A stretch of DNA of 64,000 nucleotides from Heliorestis acidaminivorans (GCF_008933955.1 NZ_WBXO01000001.1:124001-188000), one strand, 5' to 3'. Counted from the first letter of the stretch, positions 7,619-17,877 are shown. Made by a program: numbers and translations. The notes: generated by a model not told the origin, from the letters alone.

Positions 7619-10450
7619 TTATTCCATTTTAAGGTAGTCGTCAGAAAACACATCGTTATAACTTATTGTCGTTATATTTGGTAAACCTGGGCCAAGAACA
7701 TGCTGACCTTCTTCCTCTTTTTGATATATATTTAGATTAAGATTAAGTAGCTCTTCTAAATAATCTTTTTTTGTGAATCCATAAGTTTCAATAACAGCAT
7801 AGTCCAGTTTTTGCTGGGCTTTTTTTAGTGGATTTTCACCAGGTAGCTCCATAGTTCTATAAAGTTCACGCAAATTTAAATTATTTTCTTTTAACAAAAA
7901 GTCTCTAACCTGTCTAAGTTCTCTACTTGCTTTAGCAACCTTAATAATATTTTCTGAACTTGGTGTTTGTGGCCAGGGAAATGTATCGAATACTGTATTT
8001 GATGTATATCTATAATCTTCTCTCAATGTAGAGCATTTTGCTGTAAACCAAGACCAATGGACTGAAGATTGTAATATTCCAAAACTATAATCATCTTCAA
8101 AAGGAAACACTATTAACGAAGCGTTAGGTCTAATTCTTGAGCTAATAAACTCAAATATTGGTCGTTTAGTAACTTGGGAACAAACTATATATCTTTTTAT
8201 TTTTGATATTTGTTCAATTAATTCTTCTCTAGCGTAAGATAAGCGCCACCAGTATCTTAAAAAATTATTATGATGTTTATTTACTTTTGCATCAGGATCT
8301 ATGTCTAGTATCTTTTTATTTCTTTCTTGTTCCAGCATAGCTTTTTTCTTTCGAACTGGCAAAACTTTTTGCATAATCAAACTGAATGGTTTGGAGTATG
8401 CTCTAGCTTCCACTACATTTTTAGATTGGAAATCAATTACATACCTTGAAGGCAATCTGTTCTTTTTAACAAATAAATCTTTAGTTCCAAGATACGGGAA
8501 AACAACATCAAGGTTCTTCTCTTCTTTAATTAACTCTATTGCTTGTTCTGGCGTTAATAAAAAACCCTCATGGCCATGTGTCTGTCCTTGATAACAACCT
8601 TTAGAATTTTCATTACACTTTAATGTTTTTGTTACATTGAGGTCTACACCTGGCATCAAACTACTAGTGATCACGCCTATGTCATCTATAATCTTATCCT
8701 TAAGTATAAGTTTTTTTCTTCCAGAAAAATCGCCTTTTATCCAATTAACTATTGAAACGTGTACATTTGCATCTCCTGACCATAATTGATTAGACACTGC
8801 TTCAACAATAGTCCCATTATTTTGAGTAATATAGTCTAAACCACCGATTCTTGAATAATTTTGTCTGATTGAATTTGTACCAACTAATCCAGCTCTTGAA
8901 TTAGGCTTCATAACTTCATGAGCTTTTCTAAACCAATATACACAATAATCTGCTCTTCCTGGGATTCTACTATAGCTACTTCTTAGTTTATGTAAATACT
9001 CTGTACCAAACTCATCTTGCATTTTATTCTTAGACTGAAATGGCGGATTTCCTATTATTGCATCTACCTCAGGCCAATCAACAAATAGAGCATCTGCGCA
9101 AATAATATTATCGTCTAAGTTTTCTAAAGGTAATACATCTTCGTGAACATGCAACTCATCGTAAGCAAGTTTTTTAGCTATCATTAATGTAACTTTCGCA
9201 AGTTCTACCGCAAAGTTGCTAATATCGATACCATAAAAATTTGCAGCCGACAAAAAAGACAGACCTGTTTCTTCTCTGTTTTTACTCTTGTTCCTAATTC
9301 TTACTTCTCTTATTTTATCAATAATGCTTTTCTCTACCCTTTTCAATTCCCTATATGCTATATACAAAAAATTCCCTGACCCACAGGCAGGATCAAGTAC
9401 CTTGAATGACCATATCTCATTTAATAAATTATTTAATTCTTTAATTGTTGTTGCTGATTCTATGCGATTTCTCCAAGGTACTACTATAGTGGGATAAACA
9501 ATCTTTTGAATGTCATTCTCACTTGTAAAATGGGCACCTGTAGCATGTCTTTCATTTTGATTCATAGAATCTTCAAATATTGTCCCAAATATTGCAGGCT
9601 TTATTTTTGACCAATCATATTTATAAGAAGCTTCATATAATAAGTTCAGTTCATCTGTATTAAGTTCTAAGGGTTCTACAGTAGCAAACAGTCCTCCGTT
9701 AAAATAATCCACCCCTTTATAACGTCCATATGCAGTTTCACCGGGTTCATTCATTCTACGAAACAAGTCCCCTAGTAAATCATATGAACTTTTTCCTCTT
9801 AAGCACTCATCAACTAAAGTAGTAAATAAATATTTGGGAAGTAAGTCGATGTCTTCTGAAAAACTAGCTAATACACACTGTAACACAAATCTTTGTGCAA
9901 CTTCCCGTTCTATGCCTCTAGCTATCAAAGATTTAAACAAATCAGCTACTTTTTCTGCTGCTCCTGCAGTAACCTCAATTAAGTTGTTCCTAAACACAGG
10001 TTTTTTTACTTCAGGTAATAGAAAAGCCAAAGCTCCCCAATGTTCAGGAAGATTGTCTACTTTTATTTTATCCATGGGTTCATACAATTGATAATTAAAG
10101 TCATAAATCCAAAATTCATCAAAATTGCACAACACTACATATCGTGGTCTATCGGGGATTAGCTCTATCCAGTATTTCCATGCTTGTTCATAATGTTTAG
10201 AAAGATCGGTGTTTCTCTTTTTCATCTCTATTAAAAGTATTGGTTTCCAAACTAAATCTGCAAAGTTTACTCCTTTTTTCGCACGAATCCTGAACTCCAA
10301 TGTTCCACCAGCTTCTAGTATTCCTTTATGCCCAAAAGCCTGAAACAGTCGATCTAAGAAAATTTGTGCTTCTCCTTTTTCATCACCTTTACAATAGCAT
10401 CTCCACCACTCAACAAAATCTCGCAAACGCTCTTTAAAATCACCGTTCAT
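7619..10450 (-). CDS. MmeI-like type IIG/IIL restriction-modification enzyme (fused nuclease and N6-adenine methyltransferase)
   Basis: About 943 residues from ATG 10450, which has AAAGGA eight bases upstream. An ATG three codons earlier is also open but poorly spaced. The N-terminus carries a PD-(D/E)XK nuclease signature: D65 in NFADLVW, E75 and K77 in LLIEMKKR. An all-helical linker follows. The methyltransferase domain has SAM motif I DPACGSGNFL near residue 355 and catalytic NPPF near 468, indicating N6-adenine methylation. The C-terminal third should hold the target-recognition domain. One polypeptide thus cuts and protects DNA. Its order in the operon is first, followed by the FRG gene, which may be a companion effector (inference). 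Confidence 0.9.
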   Translation of the reverse strand: MNGDFKERLRDFVEWWRCYCKGDEKGEAQIFLDRLFQAFGHKGILEAGGTLEFRIRAKKGVNFADLVWKPILLIEMKKRNTDLSKHYEQAWKYWIELIPDRPRYVVLCNFDEFWIYDFNYQLYEPMDKIKVDNLPEHWGALAFLLPEVKKPVFRNNLIEVTAGAAEKVADLFKSLIARGIEREVAQRFVLQCVLASFSEDIDLLPKYLFTTLVDECLRGKSSYDLLGDLFRRMNEPGETAYGRYKGVDYFNGGLFATVEPLELNTDELNLLYEASYKYDWSKIKPAIFGTIFEDSMNQNERHATGAHFTSENDIQKIVYPTIVVPWRNRIESATTIKELNNLLNEIWSFKVLDPACGSGNFLYIAYRELKRVEKSIIDKIREVRIRNKSKNREETGLSFLSAANFYGIDISNFAVELAKVTLMIAKKLAYDELHVHEDVLPLENLDDNIICADALFVDWPEVDAIIGNPPFQSKNKMQDEFGTEYLHKLRSSYSRIPGRADYCVYWFRKAHEVMKPNSRAGLVGTNSIRQNYSRIGGLDYITQNNGTIVEAVSNQLWSGDANVHVSIVNWIKGDFSGRKKLILKDKIIDDIGVITSSLMPGVDLNVTKTLKCNENSKGCYQGQTHGHEGFLLTPEQAIELIKEEKNLDVVFPYLGTKDLFVKKNRLPSRYVIDFQSKNVVEARAYSKPFSLIMQKVLPVRKKKAMLEQERNKKILDIDPDAKVNKHHNNFLRYWWRLSYAREELIEQISKIKRYIVCSQVTKRPIFEFISSRIRPNASLIVFPFEDDYSFGILQSSVHWSWFTAKCSTLREDYRYTSNTVFDTFPWPQTPSSENIIKVAKASRELRQVRDFLLKENNLNLRELYRTMELPGENPLKKAQQKLDYAVIETYGFTKKDYLEELLNLNLNIYQKEEEGQHVLGPGLPNITTISYNDVFSDDYLKME

Positions 10451-10634
10451 ATACTCCATCCTTTATACTCAAGCTTTTTTATTATCTGCACTCACTAATG
10501 CTGGACTCTAGCCAATCAAATTAACGAATCGGCTTTTATAATAATTAAATAGATTCATTCTACAAACACCTTAATAATTCCTTTGAATAAAATGGATAAC
10601 AATAAGTGTTGAGCTGAAAAACATTCCAGATGCA

Positions 10635-10705
10635 ATCGCTATAATAAAAATTGACCACTAGAATAAAAAACGCTAGAAAAAAAGTTGACCACCCTGACCA
10701 TCAAA
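10635..10705 (+). repeat. IS21-type terminal repeats (left end of truncated IS)
   Basis: The motif AAAATTGACCACTAG is followed about 35 bases later by AAAAGTTGACCACCC. Repeated GTTGACCACC-type sequences at an end are characteristic of IS21-family elements. They lie 50-120 bases before istA. Confidence 0.65.
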
Positions 10706-10754
10706 CCTGCTAAGCTGGAGTTGACGAGACAACAGCAAAGGCAGGTAGAAAAGG

Positions 10755-11690
10755 ATGATCAAGGTGGATACATATAAGTATATCAAAGATCTTCACATTA
10801 AGGAACGTAAGTCAATCCGACAAATTTCTAGGGATACTGGGCTTTCTCGCCAAACAATCCTCAAAATCCTATATGGTTCTGTAGAAGAAGTTACACAGTA
10901 CAAAAGAAATGTACCGCCGCCAGCACCACTTAAAGAACAATATGCTCCCATCAATAGGGATTGGATAGTCGAGAATCTAACAGCTCCACCGAAACAACGC
11001 TACACCGCGAGTCGTATCTTTGAACGCCTTCAAGAGGAGAAAGGTTTTACAGGCGGTGCATCAACGGTTAGGGGTTGGGTAAAGGAAATAAAGCATGAAT
11101 TGAACATTGAACGTGTTGAAACCTATGTTCCTCTAGACCATGACCCCGTTGGCCGTGCTCAATGTGATTGGACCCCTGCTGTGGCAAGAATCAACGGTAG
11201 GGACATTAAGGGCGATTTATTTTTAATGCGGTTTAGCAACAGCAGAGCTTTTTATGTTCGTTTTTACCCACACCAGAGACAAGAAGCATTTTTTGATGCC
11301 CACGAGAAGACATTTACGTTTTTTAATGGCGTACCACAAAGTATTCTCTACGATAACCTAAAAACTGCAGTTAAGCGTGTACTTGTAGGACGTAAACGAG
11401 AGGAACAGGATGCTTTTGTCAAGTTTCGGGCTCACCATGGCTTTGATAGTGAATTTTGCAATCGATCTAGGGGAAACGAAAAAGGTGGAATAGAGGCTCT
11501 AGCTCGCTACGTTAAGTGGCACATCTTCACTCCAGTACCTGAATTCCCTACCATCGAGGCCCTCAATAACTGGATTGAAGAACGTTGCCGCAAACTGAAT
11601 GCTAGGCCAAGGGGACGTAATCAGCAAAGAGTATTTTATCTCACTCTTAGGTGTTCAACAAATCGGGTACGGGTCAATATGCAGGCCTGA
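10755..11690 (+). pseudogene. istA: IS21-family transposase IstA, 3'-truncated
   Basis: The first ~290 codons are clearly IstA. An N-terminal helix-turn-helix is followed by the DDE catalytic core: the first Asp in AQCDWTPAVA, the second in SILYDNLKTAV and the Glu in RGNEKGGIEAL. Family members are about 500 residues. Here the similarity stops near residue 292 (position ~11630) and the frame ends at 11690 in unrelated sequence. No istB helper ATPase follows. The element is therefore dead. The start ATG 10755 is preceded by a weak ribosome site. Conserved catalytic residues up to the break suggest the truncation is not very old. Confidence 0.85.
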
Positions 11691-12021
11691 AGGTACAGAC
11701 TTTGCATCATCACCTGCATGTGGTATTGTGTCTGGCGATCTGGGTTAGATTACTAAGACCTTCAATTACATGGACTTGACTTATTCCTTGTGTGCCAACC
11801 GCTGGCTATTGTCTTAATAGAAACGCAAAACGGTAGTGTTTACTCCTAATCGCACTACTCAGTGAGAGATCTCTAATAGTTTAAAATTTTTAGTTATGAG
11901 TTCTAATGATTCTCCTGTCTAAATTATGCACTTGCACTAATAAGGGCACAAATACCACCAAATTTAAAATAACGTTCACCTTTCTCAGCAACTTCGCAAA
12001 CGAACTCATCTTACGTTTGTT
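11691..12021. other. Gene-free stretch after the broken IS21
   Basis: No gene, strong promoter or terminator is visible. On the minus strand, 11937-12012 reads about 28 open codons containing EVAEKGERYFKFGGICALI before a stop. This could be the end of a lost gene but is too short to identify. Confidence 0.3.
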
Positions 12022-12985
12022 TGAGCACCCTTCTGGAAGCTGAGCCACTAACGGTAAAGTGCATTATTTACAGCATGTCGCATAAACAATGCCGCCTGGA
12101 TTGTCCTTCCGAGCAAGCGTGATTTTTTATAGATCCTCAAAAAAATGAAATTTAACAAATCTTTTCCAATATAATTAATTTAAGCTGATAGACCCTCTTT
12201 GAGTTTCTGCTGAGACCAAACGAATACGCCAATCTTATGAGTTATCTTTCTTTATCCTTTTTTCAAATCTTTCGATGAATAACTGTGGTGTATCTTTACA
12301 GTCAATGATAATTGCCGTGGGTTCTTTTGTCCCAATGCTCCAGTAATTTATAATTAAATGATATTTGCTTCTTGTTTCCTGACCAACTCCTGATAATCCG
12401 CCTAAAACAGCTCCAAGAGGACCTAGTAAAACACCGCCGACAATAGCCCTACCCAATGCCGATTTATCTCGTAATTCTTTATCACTTAAGTATTTGAGAG
12501 ATATGATCTGAGAATCGTGTAATTTCAAAAGATTTTCGAAATATCTATTAATGGCAATTCCCTTTTTGTGCAATGTAACATTTATACTCCCCTCAGGGAT
12601 ACCTTTGACAATGTTTTTTTGTGGGTCAAAAGTACCTTTTATATAAGCGTTATAAAACCAGTTTACTAGTTGCGTACCTATAGATAGGTCAGTAGGCAAG
12701 TCGGGAAATTTAAGTTCTTCAGTAGATATCTGCCCAATAGCCATTAGTGATAACTGGCTGATGGGAAAACCACATTGCGGACATGCATTAGCTCTATCGC
12801 TAACCTGTCTATCGCAGTCGGGACAATTTATAAGAGCCAATCTAAACACTTCCTTTTTATAATTTTTTATACGAGGAAATAGCTCTGCGGTATCACTCAT
12901 AGTTAGTAGCTTTGTGTGTTGTGTGGCTCAAAACCGTTGGAAAGGTGGCTCACTTTTTCCATAGAAGTGTCTCACTCGTAGTTAC
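12022..12985. mobile_element. Candidate non-autonomous IS-like element with inverted ends and a passenger gene
   Basis: The left end on the + strand reads TGAGCACCCTTCT, then GGAAGCTGAGCCAC, then AACGGT. The right end read inward on the - strand gives TGAGACACTTCT, then GGAAAAAGTGAGCCAC, then AACGGT and a further TGAGCCAC. These imperfect inverted ends with internal TGAGCCAC iterations resemble IS21-type multiple terminal repeats. Between them there is no transposase, only the zinc-ribbon gene at 12235-12840. The right end abuts a broken recombinase reading frame, which suggests insertion. Two unrelated end remnants remain possible. Confidence 0.4.
12235..12840 (-). CDS. Zinc-ribbon protein with glycine-rich hydrophobic segment
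   Basis: 201 residues from TTG 12840, which is preceded by AAAGGAAG at seven bases. The frame extends 20 codons further but without a ribosome site, and the usual start of such proteins is right before ALINCPDC. The N-terminus is a four-cysteine zinc ribbon, CPDC and CPQC separated by 11 residues. The C-terminal half contains IVGGVLLGPLGAVLGGLSGVG, a glycine-rich segment resembling a membrane-inserting or glycine-zipper helix. Function is unknown. It is the only gene between two inverted IS-like ends. Confidence 0.75.
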   Translation of the reverse strand: MALINCPDCDRQVSDRANACPQCGFPISQLSLMAIGQISTEELKFPDLPTDLSIGTQLVNWFYNAYIKGTFDPQKNIVKGIPEGSINVTLHKKGIAINRYFENLLKLHDSQIISLKYLSDKELRDKSALGRAIVGGVLLGPLGAVLGGLSGVGQETRSKYHLIINYWSIGTKEPTAIIIDCKDTPQLFIERFEKRIKKDNS

Positions 12986-13145
12986 TGGCAAGGGAAATAA
13001 AACCAGAAAAGTTGATATTGATGAAAGATGTGCTTGCTTCCTGCAGAAATACTTACAGACGAGGGATAAGGAGTGTCAAGAAAAAGCCTTATTTCTTAGC
13101 AATCAAAAAAAGAGGTTAAGCATCCGTTCTATTGAACAAAAATGA
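12985..13145 (+). pseudogene. Tyrosine recombinase fragment
   Basis: About 50 codons read VTGKGNKTRKVDI, then LQKYLQTRD and KALFLSNQKKRLSIRSI. This matches the beta-hairpin lysine region and following segment of XerC/D-type recombinases, and resembles the corresponding part of the recombinase at 40006-40869 (KRGRTRKVAI, ALFLSNRNQRISVRTV). The N-terminal and catalytic C-terminal regions are missing, and the left break coincides with the end of the IS-like element. Confidence 0.65.
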
Positions 13146-13308
13146 AAACAAGAGAACTGTGCGCATCTACATGAAATTAACGGATAAAGCAAGGAAACGA
13201 AAATACGAGGAATGTTATGTGGATAATCTTCTTAAATCATGACTCTGCCCTTTTTATCTGTGCAATATAAAAAGACGTTAGTTCTTCCATTCTTAATAAT
13301 GAATCTCT

Positions 13309-14397
13309 TTAGCTATAACGATAAACCCAGCCATCCAAAAAACCTTGTCCTGCTGCCAAAGTTCTTAGTGGTTCCATAACTTCACTATAAGCTTTATTTA
13401 TCCGCTTATAATTCAACAAATCAGAATCATCCTTCAATCTTAGATCAACAATATAAGGTTCGACATACTTTTGCCATTTTGAAAAAGGTAGGTTTTTATG
13501 TGTAACTACTAAGCCTTGATATTGAAGTTCAACAAATTTATCAAAGTATATAGAAGATGGTAGCAAATTGCTCTTTTGAGAATTTGCCTCTTTAGTAACA
13601 GGCACCAAGTTCCACAAATGATTGTGTACAATAAATGACCAGGGCAGATAGTGATCTAGGTTAATCTTAGTAACTATTTCATCACTATATATACATCGAA
13701 TCTGTATATATTGGGAAACAGTACGCCAATATTTTGTTTGAGCTGTTAAAGGTTCTCTACGAATGACTGGGAACAGCTTTTTAGCCAATGCTGGAACGTT
13801 AGGATTTTTTCTTTGCATATACCCTAACCAATTCCATGCTACCCAACCTTCTAATATAGTATAGTTCACTCTAATATACTCCATCCATTCTGGATGGATA
13901 AATAGTGCATCTCTTGATTCAACAAAGCGGTATAATGGTTTCACCTCTTCAAATTTTTCAGTAGCTAATAGAAAAATCTCTCTATCTATATTAAGTTTAC
14001 TATCCGGAATTCCACGTAACTGTATAAAAAAGGGGCGCAGAAAACGATAAGGAACATATCGAAGCAACTGATATCCAATATGATTTTTTTCAAATTCCTT
14101 AAGTAATGAATCTTTGTTATGTGCTTTCGATTGAATATTCAATCCATCTAATACTTGTCCGATTTGATCTTGTTTACCAAAAGATAACCGAAAGAAGGTG
14201 TGAGGATACCATGCATTCACTAGCATATTTTTAGCAATATCATTAAAAGAAATAGCTTTTTTAATATCAAACCCATTGTCACGAATTAGTTCAAGTAAAG
14301 ACATAAAAAACAAATATTTATAAGAGCTTGTAGTTTTTGAAAAAACATTACTCAATACATTGACTTTTAGTTCTTTGTATCTAGGAAGATAATTCAT
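13309..14397 (-). CDS. HNH endonuclease domain protein
   Basis: About 362 residues from ATG 14397, with GGGGGGAA five bases upstream; the five extra upstream codons contain that site. The C-terminal region carries an HNH nuclease motif: DHYLPWSF, then HNHLWNLVPV, then NSQKSNLLP. The N-terminal 200 residues are helical and unrecognised. The gene lies 229 bases downstream of the PLD/helicase gene on the same strand. HNH proteins beside PLD-SF2 helicases suggest a joint DNA-targeting or restriction role, which is inference from the neighbourhood. Confidence 0.78.
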   Translation of the reverse strand: MNYLPRYKELKVNVLSNVFSKTTSSYKYLFFMSLLELIRDNGFDIKKAISFNDIAKNMLVNAWYPHTFFRLSFGKQDQIGQVLDGLNIQSKAHNKDSLLKEFEKNHIGYQLLRYVPYRFLRPFFIQLRGIPDSKLNIDREIFLLATEKFEEVKPLYRFVESRDALFIHPEWMEYIRVNYTILEGWVAWNWLGYMQRKNPNVPALAKKLFPVIRREPLTAQTKYWRTVSQYIQIRCIYSDEIVTKINLDHYLPWSFIVHNHLWNLVPVTKEANSQKSNLLPSSIYFDKFVELQYQGLVVTHKNLPFSKWQKYVEPYIVDLRLKDDSDLLNYKRINKAYSEVMEPLRTLAAGQGFLDGWVYRYS

Positions 14398-14626
14398 GCA
14401 AATTCCCCCCAAGAAATTCTTGTTAATGACTATTATAGCTACTTAATATATCTGTTCATATTAAAACCTCAAAGATAGATTGCAATGTATTCTAATGGAA
14501 ATTCAAAATAATTCATAACCAACCACAAGTTCTTGTGCTAACTTCAACTAATTTCTTGGAGTTTCGCTAACTATATTAATCTTTTCTATCACCGTAGATC
14601 GCATCTTTTAGATATCTCACTCGTTA

Positions 14627-17005
14627 TTACTTAAACCTTCGGCTAAAACTTAATCGTCGATAGTCCAATATATCTTTAAGGTGATCTGTCAATGCAGGAG
14701 TAGCATATTCACCTAACTCCTTAGGCAGTGAAAAAATGCGGTTAATCTCATCGTAATGAAAAAAGGACTCTTTCCCTTTACTGAGAAAGTGAACTGGATT
14801 TTTCTTAGCTAGCTTCATAAAATCATCAAGCACCCAGTTACGCCAATCTGAATTGGATTTATCCTGCAAGTCTTTTTGATGAAGTGGATATTCATGGTAA
14901 AAGTGCTGAAAACGTTCCCCGATGGTCTTTAATGGAACTTGAAGGTGTAGCTTATCCCCATCGATAAATGCCCCAATCGTCGGGATCTTATAGAGCTTGG
15001 CCATCGATGTTTTTTCTACCTGCCTAAAAAACTGCTCAACGATGGTATCTAACCAGCTTTTCTCTTCCTCAGTTAACTCTTCAATATCGGCAAGGAAACG
15101 TAACCACCCACGCTTAAGATACTCTCGCGTAGGTATATCGCATCCCTTAAACATATCGACACGCCAAGGTTTTCTGCCAATCTGCTCTTTAATGCGGAAG
15201 TACTCATCACGCATTCGCTTGGGAAGTGGGTCGTTGTTAGCCAGTTGTTCAAAAAGTTCAATCACTTTCATATCAAACTGTACACGGCAGTTGTCAGGAA
15301 AATCGTAATTTTGAATTTTTCTGATCCGCTGAGTTTTCGGATCCATCGGATTATCGCCGGCCAAAAGACTGGGGATATAATGGGCTTTTTTGTAATTGCC
15401 GATAAAGTCAAGTACGGTCAACCGCTCTTTCCTCTCATACTTACGTAGACCCCGGCCCAGTTGTTGCAGGAAGATTACCATTGACTCAGTGGGACGCAAA
15501 AACATGACCGTATCGATGCTGGGGATATCAATACCTTCATTAAAGATGTCTACAGCAAAAATGACTTGGAGATCACCATTGTTGATTGCATTGATCGCCT
15601 CAACACGCTCCATGGATTGTCCTGATTCATTACGTCCACTATGTACGGCAGTTGCCGGAATTCCTTTTTCATTAAAGTAAGCAGACATAAAGTCAGCATG
15701 GTGAATGGAAGCACAAAAGCCAATGGTCCGTTCTCCGGCTAGCTTTCGGTAATGATTAAGCACCAAGTCAGCCCGCTCTTGGCGTAGCAACTGCATTTCC
15801 AGCTCTTCCAGCACGTACTTGCCATTGCGGTAAGCTACCTCGAAATAATCTGTTTCGTCGAAAACACCGTAGTAATCAAAAGGGACCAGCAGATCTCTGT
15901 TAATCGCATCTTTTAGGTAGATCTCATAAATCAGATGGTCATCACAGAGAGCGAAAATATCCCGATTGTCCGACCGAAAAGGCGTCGCTGTTAAGCCCAG
16001 CAAGAATTTGGGACGAAAGTAATTAAGTATATTGAGATAGCTATCCGCTCCGGCATGGTGAAACTCGTCGACAACGATATAATCAAAATAATCGGGTGAA
16101 AATTTTTCAAGATGCTGACTTCGACTTAAGGTCTGAATTGTAGCAAAGTAAATATCTGCTACTTCATCCTTGCGAAATCCGGCAAACATTCCGGTCTTAG
16201 TATTCGGACGGATTTGTTTAAAGGAGGCCTCCGCCTGTCGCAGAATTTCCTCTCGGTGAGCCACAAAAAGAATGCGCTTAAAGTTCAAAGAATCAAAGGC
16301 CGCTAAATAGGTCTTTCCAACCCCAGTAGCAGCAACTACGATTCCTTTGTTCACTCCTTCTGATCGAGCTCTTTTCAACTCAAATAGGGCTTCTATCTGA
16401 GCACCCCTTGGTTCTACAACCGCAACGGCTTCCGTTTTTCCCTTTTTTTCTGATTCGAAGGCCTCTTCGTGTTTTACAAATGATGGTTTTTTCCAGTGGG
16501 CAGCATATTCTTGTAGCACTTTATCTGTGATCTTTTCCGAATGATGATAAAATAGATCTTCAAAGGTGTTCGTAAACTTCTGATACTGATCCTGATGTTC
16601 GGCAGTGGTAAAATGGAAATTCCATTCCACTCCTGAAGTAAGTGCTGATAAAGACAGGTTAGATGAACCTACATAGATTTCACCTTCTCCTTTGCCATGC
16701 TCAAAAATATAAGCCTTGGGGTGGAAAGAACGAGTTCTTTCATAAAAAAAACGAATATCTAATGAAGCGCCAAGTCTGTCTTTAAGGTAGTAAATCGCAG
16801 ACGGTTCTGTCACCGCCATATATCTTCCTGTAAGGATTTGAATTGGCACGCCTCGTTGAGCAGCCACTTGGAGATGATCGGTAATCTTCTTGGCCCCCGA
16901 TTCCATAATAAAAGCAATGATTAGTCGAATATTCTGTGCTTTGGTGATAGACTTTGTCAAATAGGACAGCAGATGATCCTCTTTTCCCACAATGGCGTTA
17001 GACAA
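14627..17005 (-). CDS. PLD nuclease - SF2 (DEAD/DEAH-like) helicase fusion, putative defence protein
   Basis: About 792 residues. TTG 17005 is favoured as start because GAGGTGG lies six bases before it. Residues 1-180 form a phospholipase-D-type nuclease domain with one HKD-like motif (RSFHPKAYIF) and GSSNLS. The SF2 helicase core follows: Walker A AATGVGKT near 228, DEFHHA (motif II) near 315, TATPFRSD (motif III) and QQLGRGLRKYER (motif VI). The C-terminal 250 residues resemble the extension found in COG1061-type helicases. One protein can thus load on, unwind and cut nucleic acid. The architecture is known from restriction-like loci; the specific system is not identified. Confidence 0.85.
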   Translation of the reverse strand: MSNAIVGKEDHLLSYLTKSITKAQNIRLIIAFIMESGAKKITDHLQVAAQRGVPIQILTGRYMAVTEPSAIYYLKDRLGASLDIRFFYERTRSFHPKAYIFEHGKGEGEIYVGSSNLSLSALTSGVEWNFHFTTAEHQDQYQKFTNTFEDLFYHHSEKITDKVLQEYAAHWKKPSFVKHEEAFESEKKGKTEAVAVVEPRGAQIEALFELKRARSEGVNKGIVVAATGVGKTYLAAFDSLNFKRILFVAHREEILRQAEASFKQIRPNTKTGMFAGFRKDEVADIYFATIQTLSRSQHLEKFSPDYFDYIVVDEFHHAGADSYLNILNYFRPKFLLGLTATPFRSDNRDIFALCDDHLIYEIYLKDAINRDLLVPFDYYGVFDETDYFEVAYRNGKYVLEELEMQLLRQERADLVLNHYRKLAGERTIGFCASIHHADFMSAYFNEKGIPATAVHSGRNESGQSMERVEAINAINNGDLQVIFAVDIFNEGIDIPSIDTVMFLRPTESMVIFLQQLGRGLRKYERKERLTVLDFIGNYKKAHYIPSLLAGDNPMDPKTQRIRKIQNYDFPDNCRVQFDMKVIELFEQLANNDPLPKRMRDEYFRIKEQIGRKPWRVDMFKGCDIPTREYLKRGWLRFLADIEELTEEEKSWLDTIVEQFFRQVEKTSMAKLYKIPTIGAFIDGDKLHLQVPLKTIGERFQHFYHEYPLHQKDLQDKSNSDWRNWVLDDFMKLAKKNPVHFLSKGKESFFHYDEINRIFSLPKELGEYATPALTDHLKDILDYRRLSFSRRFK

Positions 17006-17164
17006 TGGAATCCACCTCACTGTTACTATAGTTTTATATATCTTTAGAAGGATGATTATCTTCTTCTCCGAAAATGGACGTCTTTTCCAAATTGCAACAA
17101 GAAACCATTTGGAAATCGATGCAAGAATAAGCTACTTGTCAAAATCAAAAAGGAGCGTCTGTCT

Positions 17165-17779
17165 ATGAAAATCTCCCAAGCAGAGCTAGATACAATCCAA
17201 TATTATGATGATCATGCCGAAGAGTTTTACCATTCCACTGTAAATGCTGATGTAACGGAACTCTATCAACTTTTTATAGAAAAATTGCCACCGGGGGGAA
17301 CGATCCTTGATGCTGGATGCGGCTCTGGTCGTGACAGCCTCTATTTTTTGAAGCAAGGTTTTCTAGTCACGCCAATTGACGCCTCTGTCGCTATGGTTGA
17401 GAAGTGCTCTCAACTCACAGGTGTACAGGCCCAGCAACTACCGTTTAATCAGGTAGACTTCGATTCAGCCTTTGACGGAATTTGGGCTTGCGCTTCTTTG
17501 TTACATATCCCACGCTCATCAATAGATGAAATCCTAGTTAAATTCACTAAAGCTATGAAGCCTAGCGCTTTCTTCTATAGCTCTTTTAAGTATGGAGATA
17601 AAGAAGAGATTCGAAAGGGTCGCTTATTTAATAGTTATCGAGAAGACTCTTTTCAAGAACTGATCGCTCAGCACAAGCAACTAGAGCTCGTTAAGATATG
17701 GAGGACAACCGATGTCCGTCCAAGAAGAGATGATGAGTACTGGTTGAATGCTTTGTTAAGGAAAAGGGTAGATCCTTAA
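17165..17779 (+). CDS. Class I SAM-dependent methyltransferase
   Basis: 204 residues. SAM motif I ILDAGCGSGRDSLYF lies near residue 45, an acidic end of strand 2 in VTPIDASVAMVEK, and the motif IV region is FDGIWACASLLHIP. It belongs to the Methyltransf_11/25-type small-molecule or protein methyltransferases; the substrate is unknown. AAAGGAG precedes ATG 17165. It diverges from the PLD-helicase gene across 160 bases. Its last 65 codons and downstream DNA are duplicated at 20232-20430. Confidence 0.85.
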   Translation: MKISQAELDTIQYYDDHAEEFYHSTVNADVTELYQLFIEKLPPGGTILDAGCGSGRDSLYFLKQGFLVTPIDASVAMVEKCSQLTGVQAQQLPFNQVDFDSAFDGIWACASLLHIPRSSIDEILVKFTKAMKPSAFFYSSFKYGDKEEIRKGRLFNSYREDSFQELIAQHKQLELVKIWRTTDVRPRRDDEYWLNALLRKRVDP

Positions 17780-17877
17780 ACTGTTTCTTATTAACATCCT
17801 ATAGCATCGATAATTAAAAGGACTAAGATCTCACGATATAAACTTAACCTAGTACAGGAAACTTGGAGCTTGCATAT

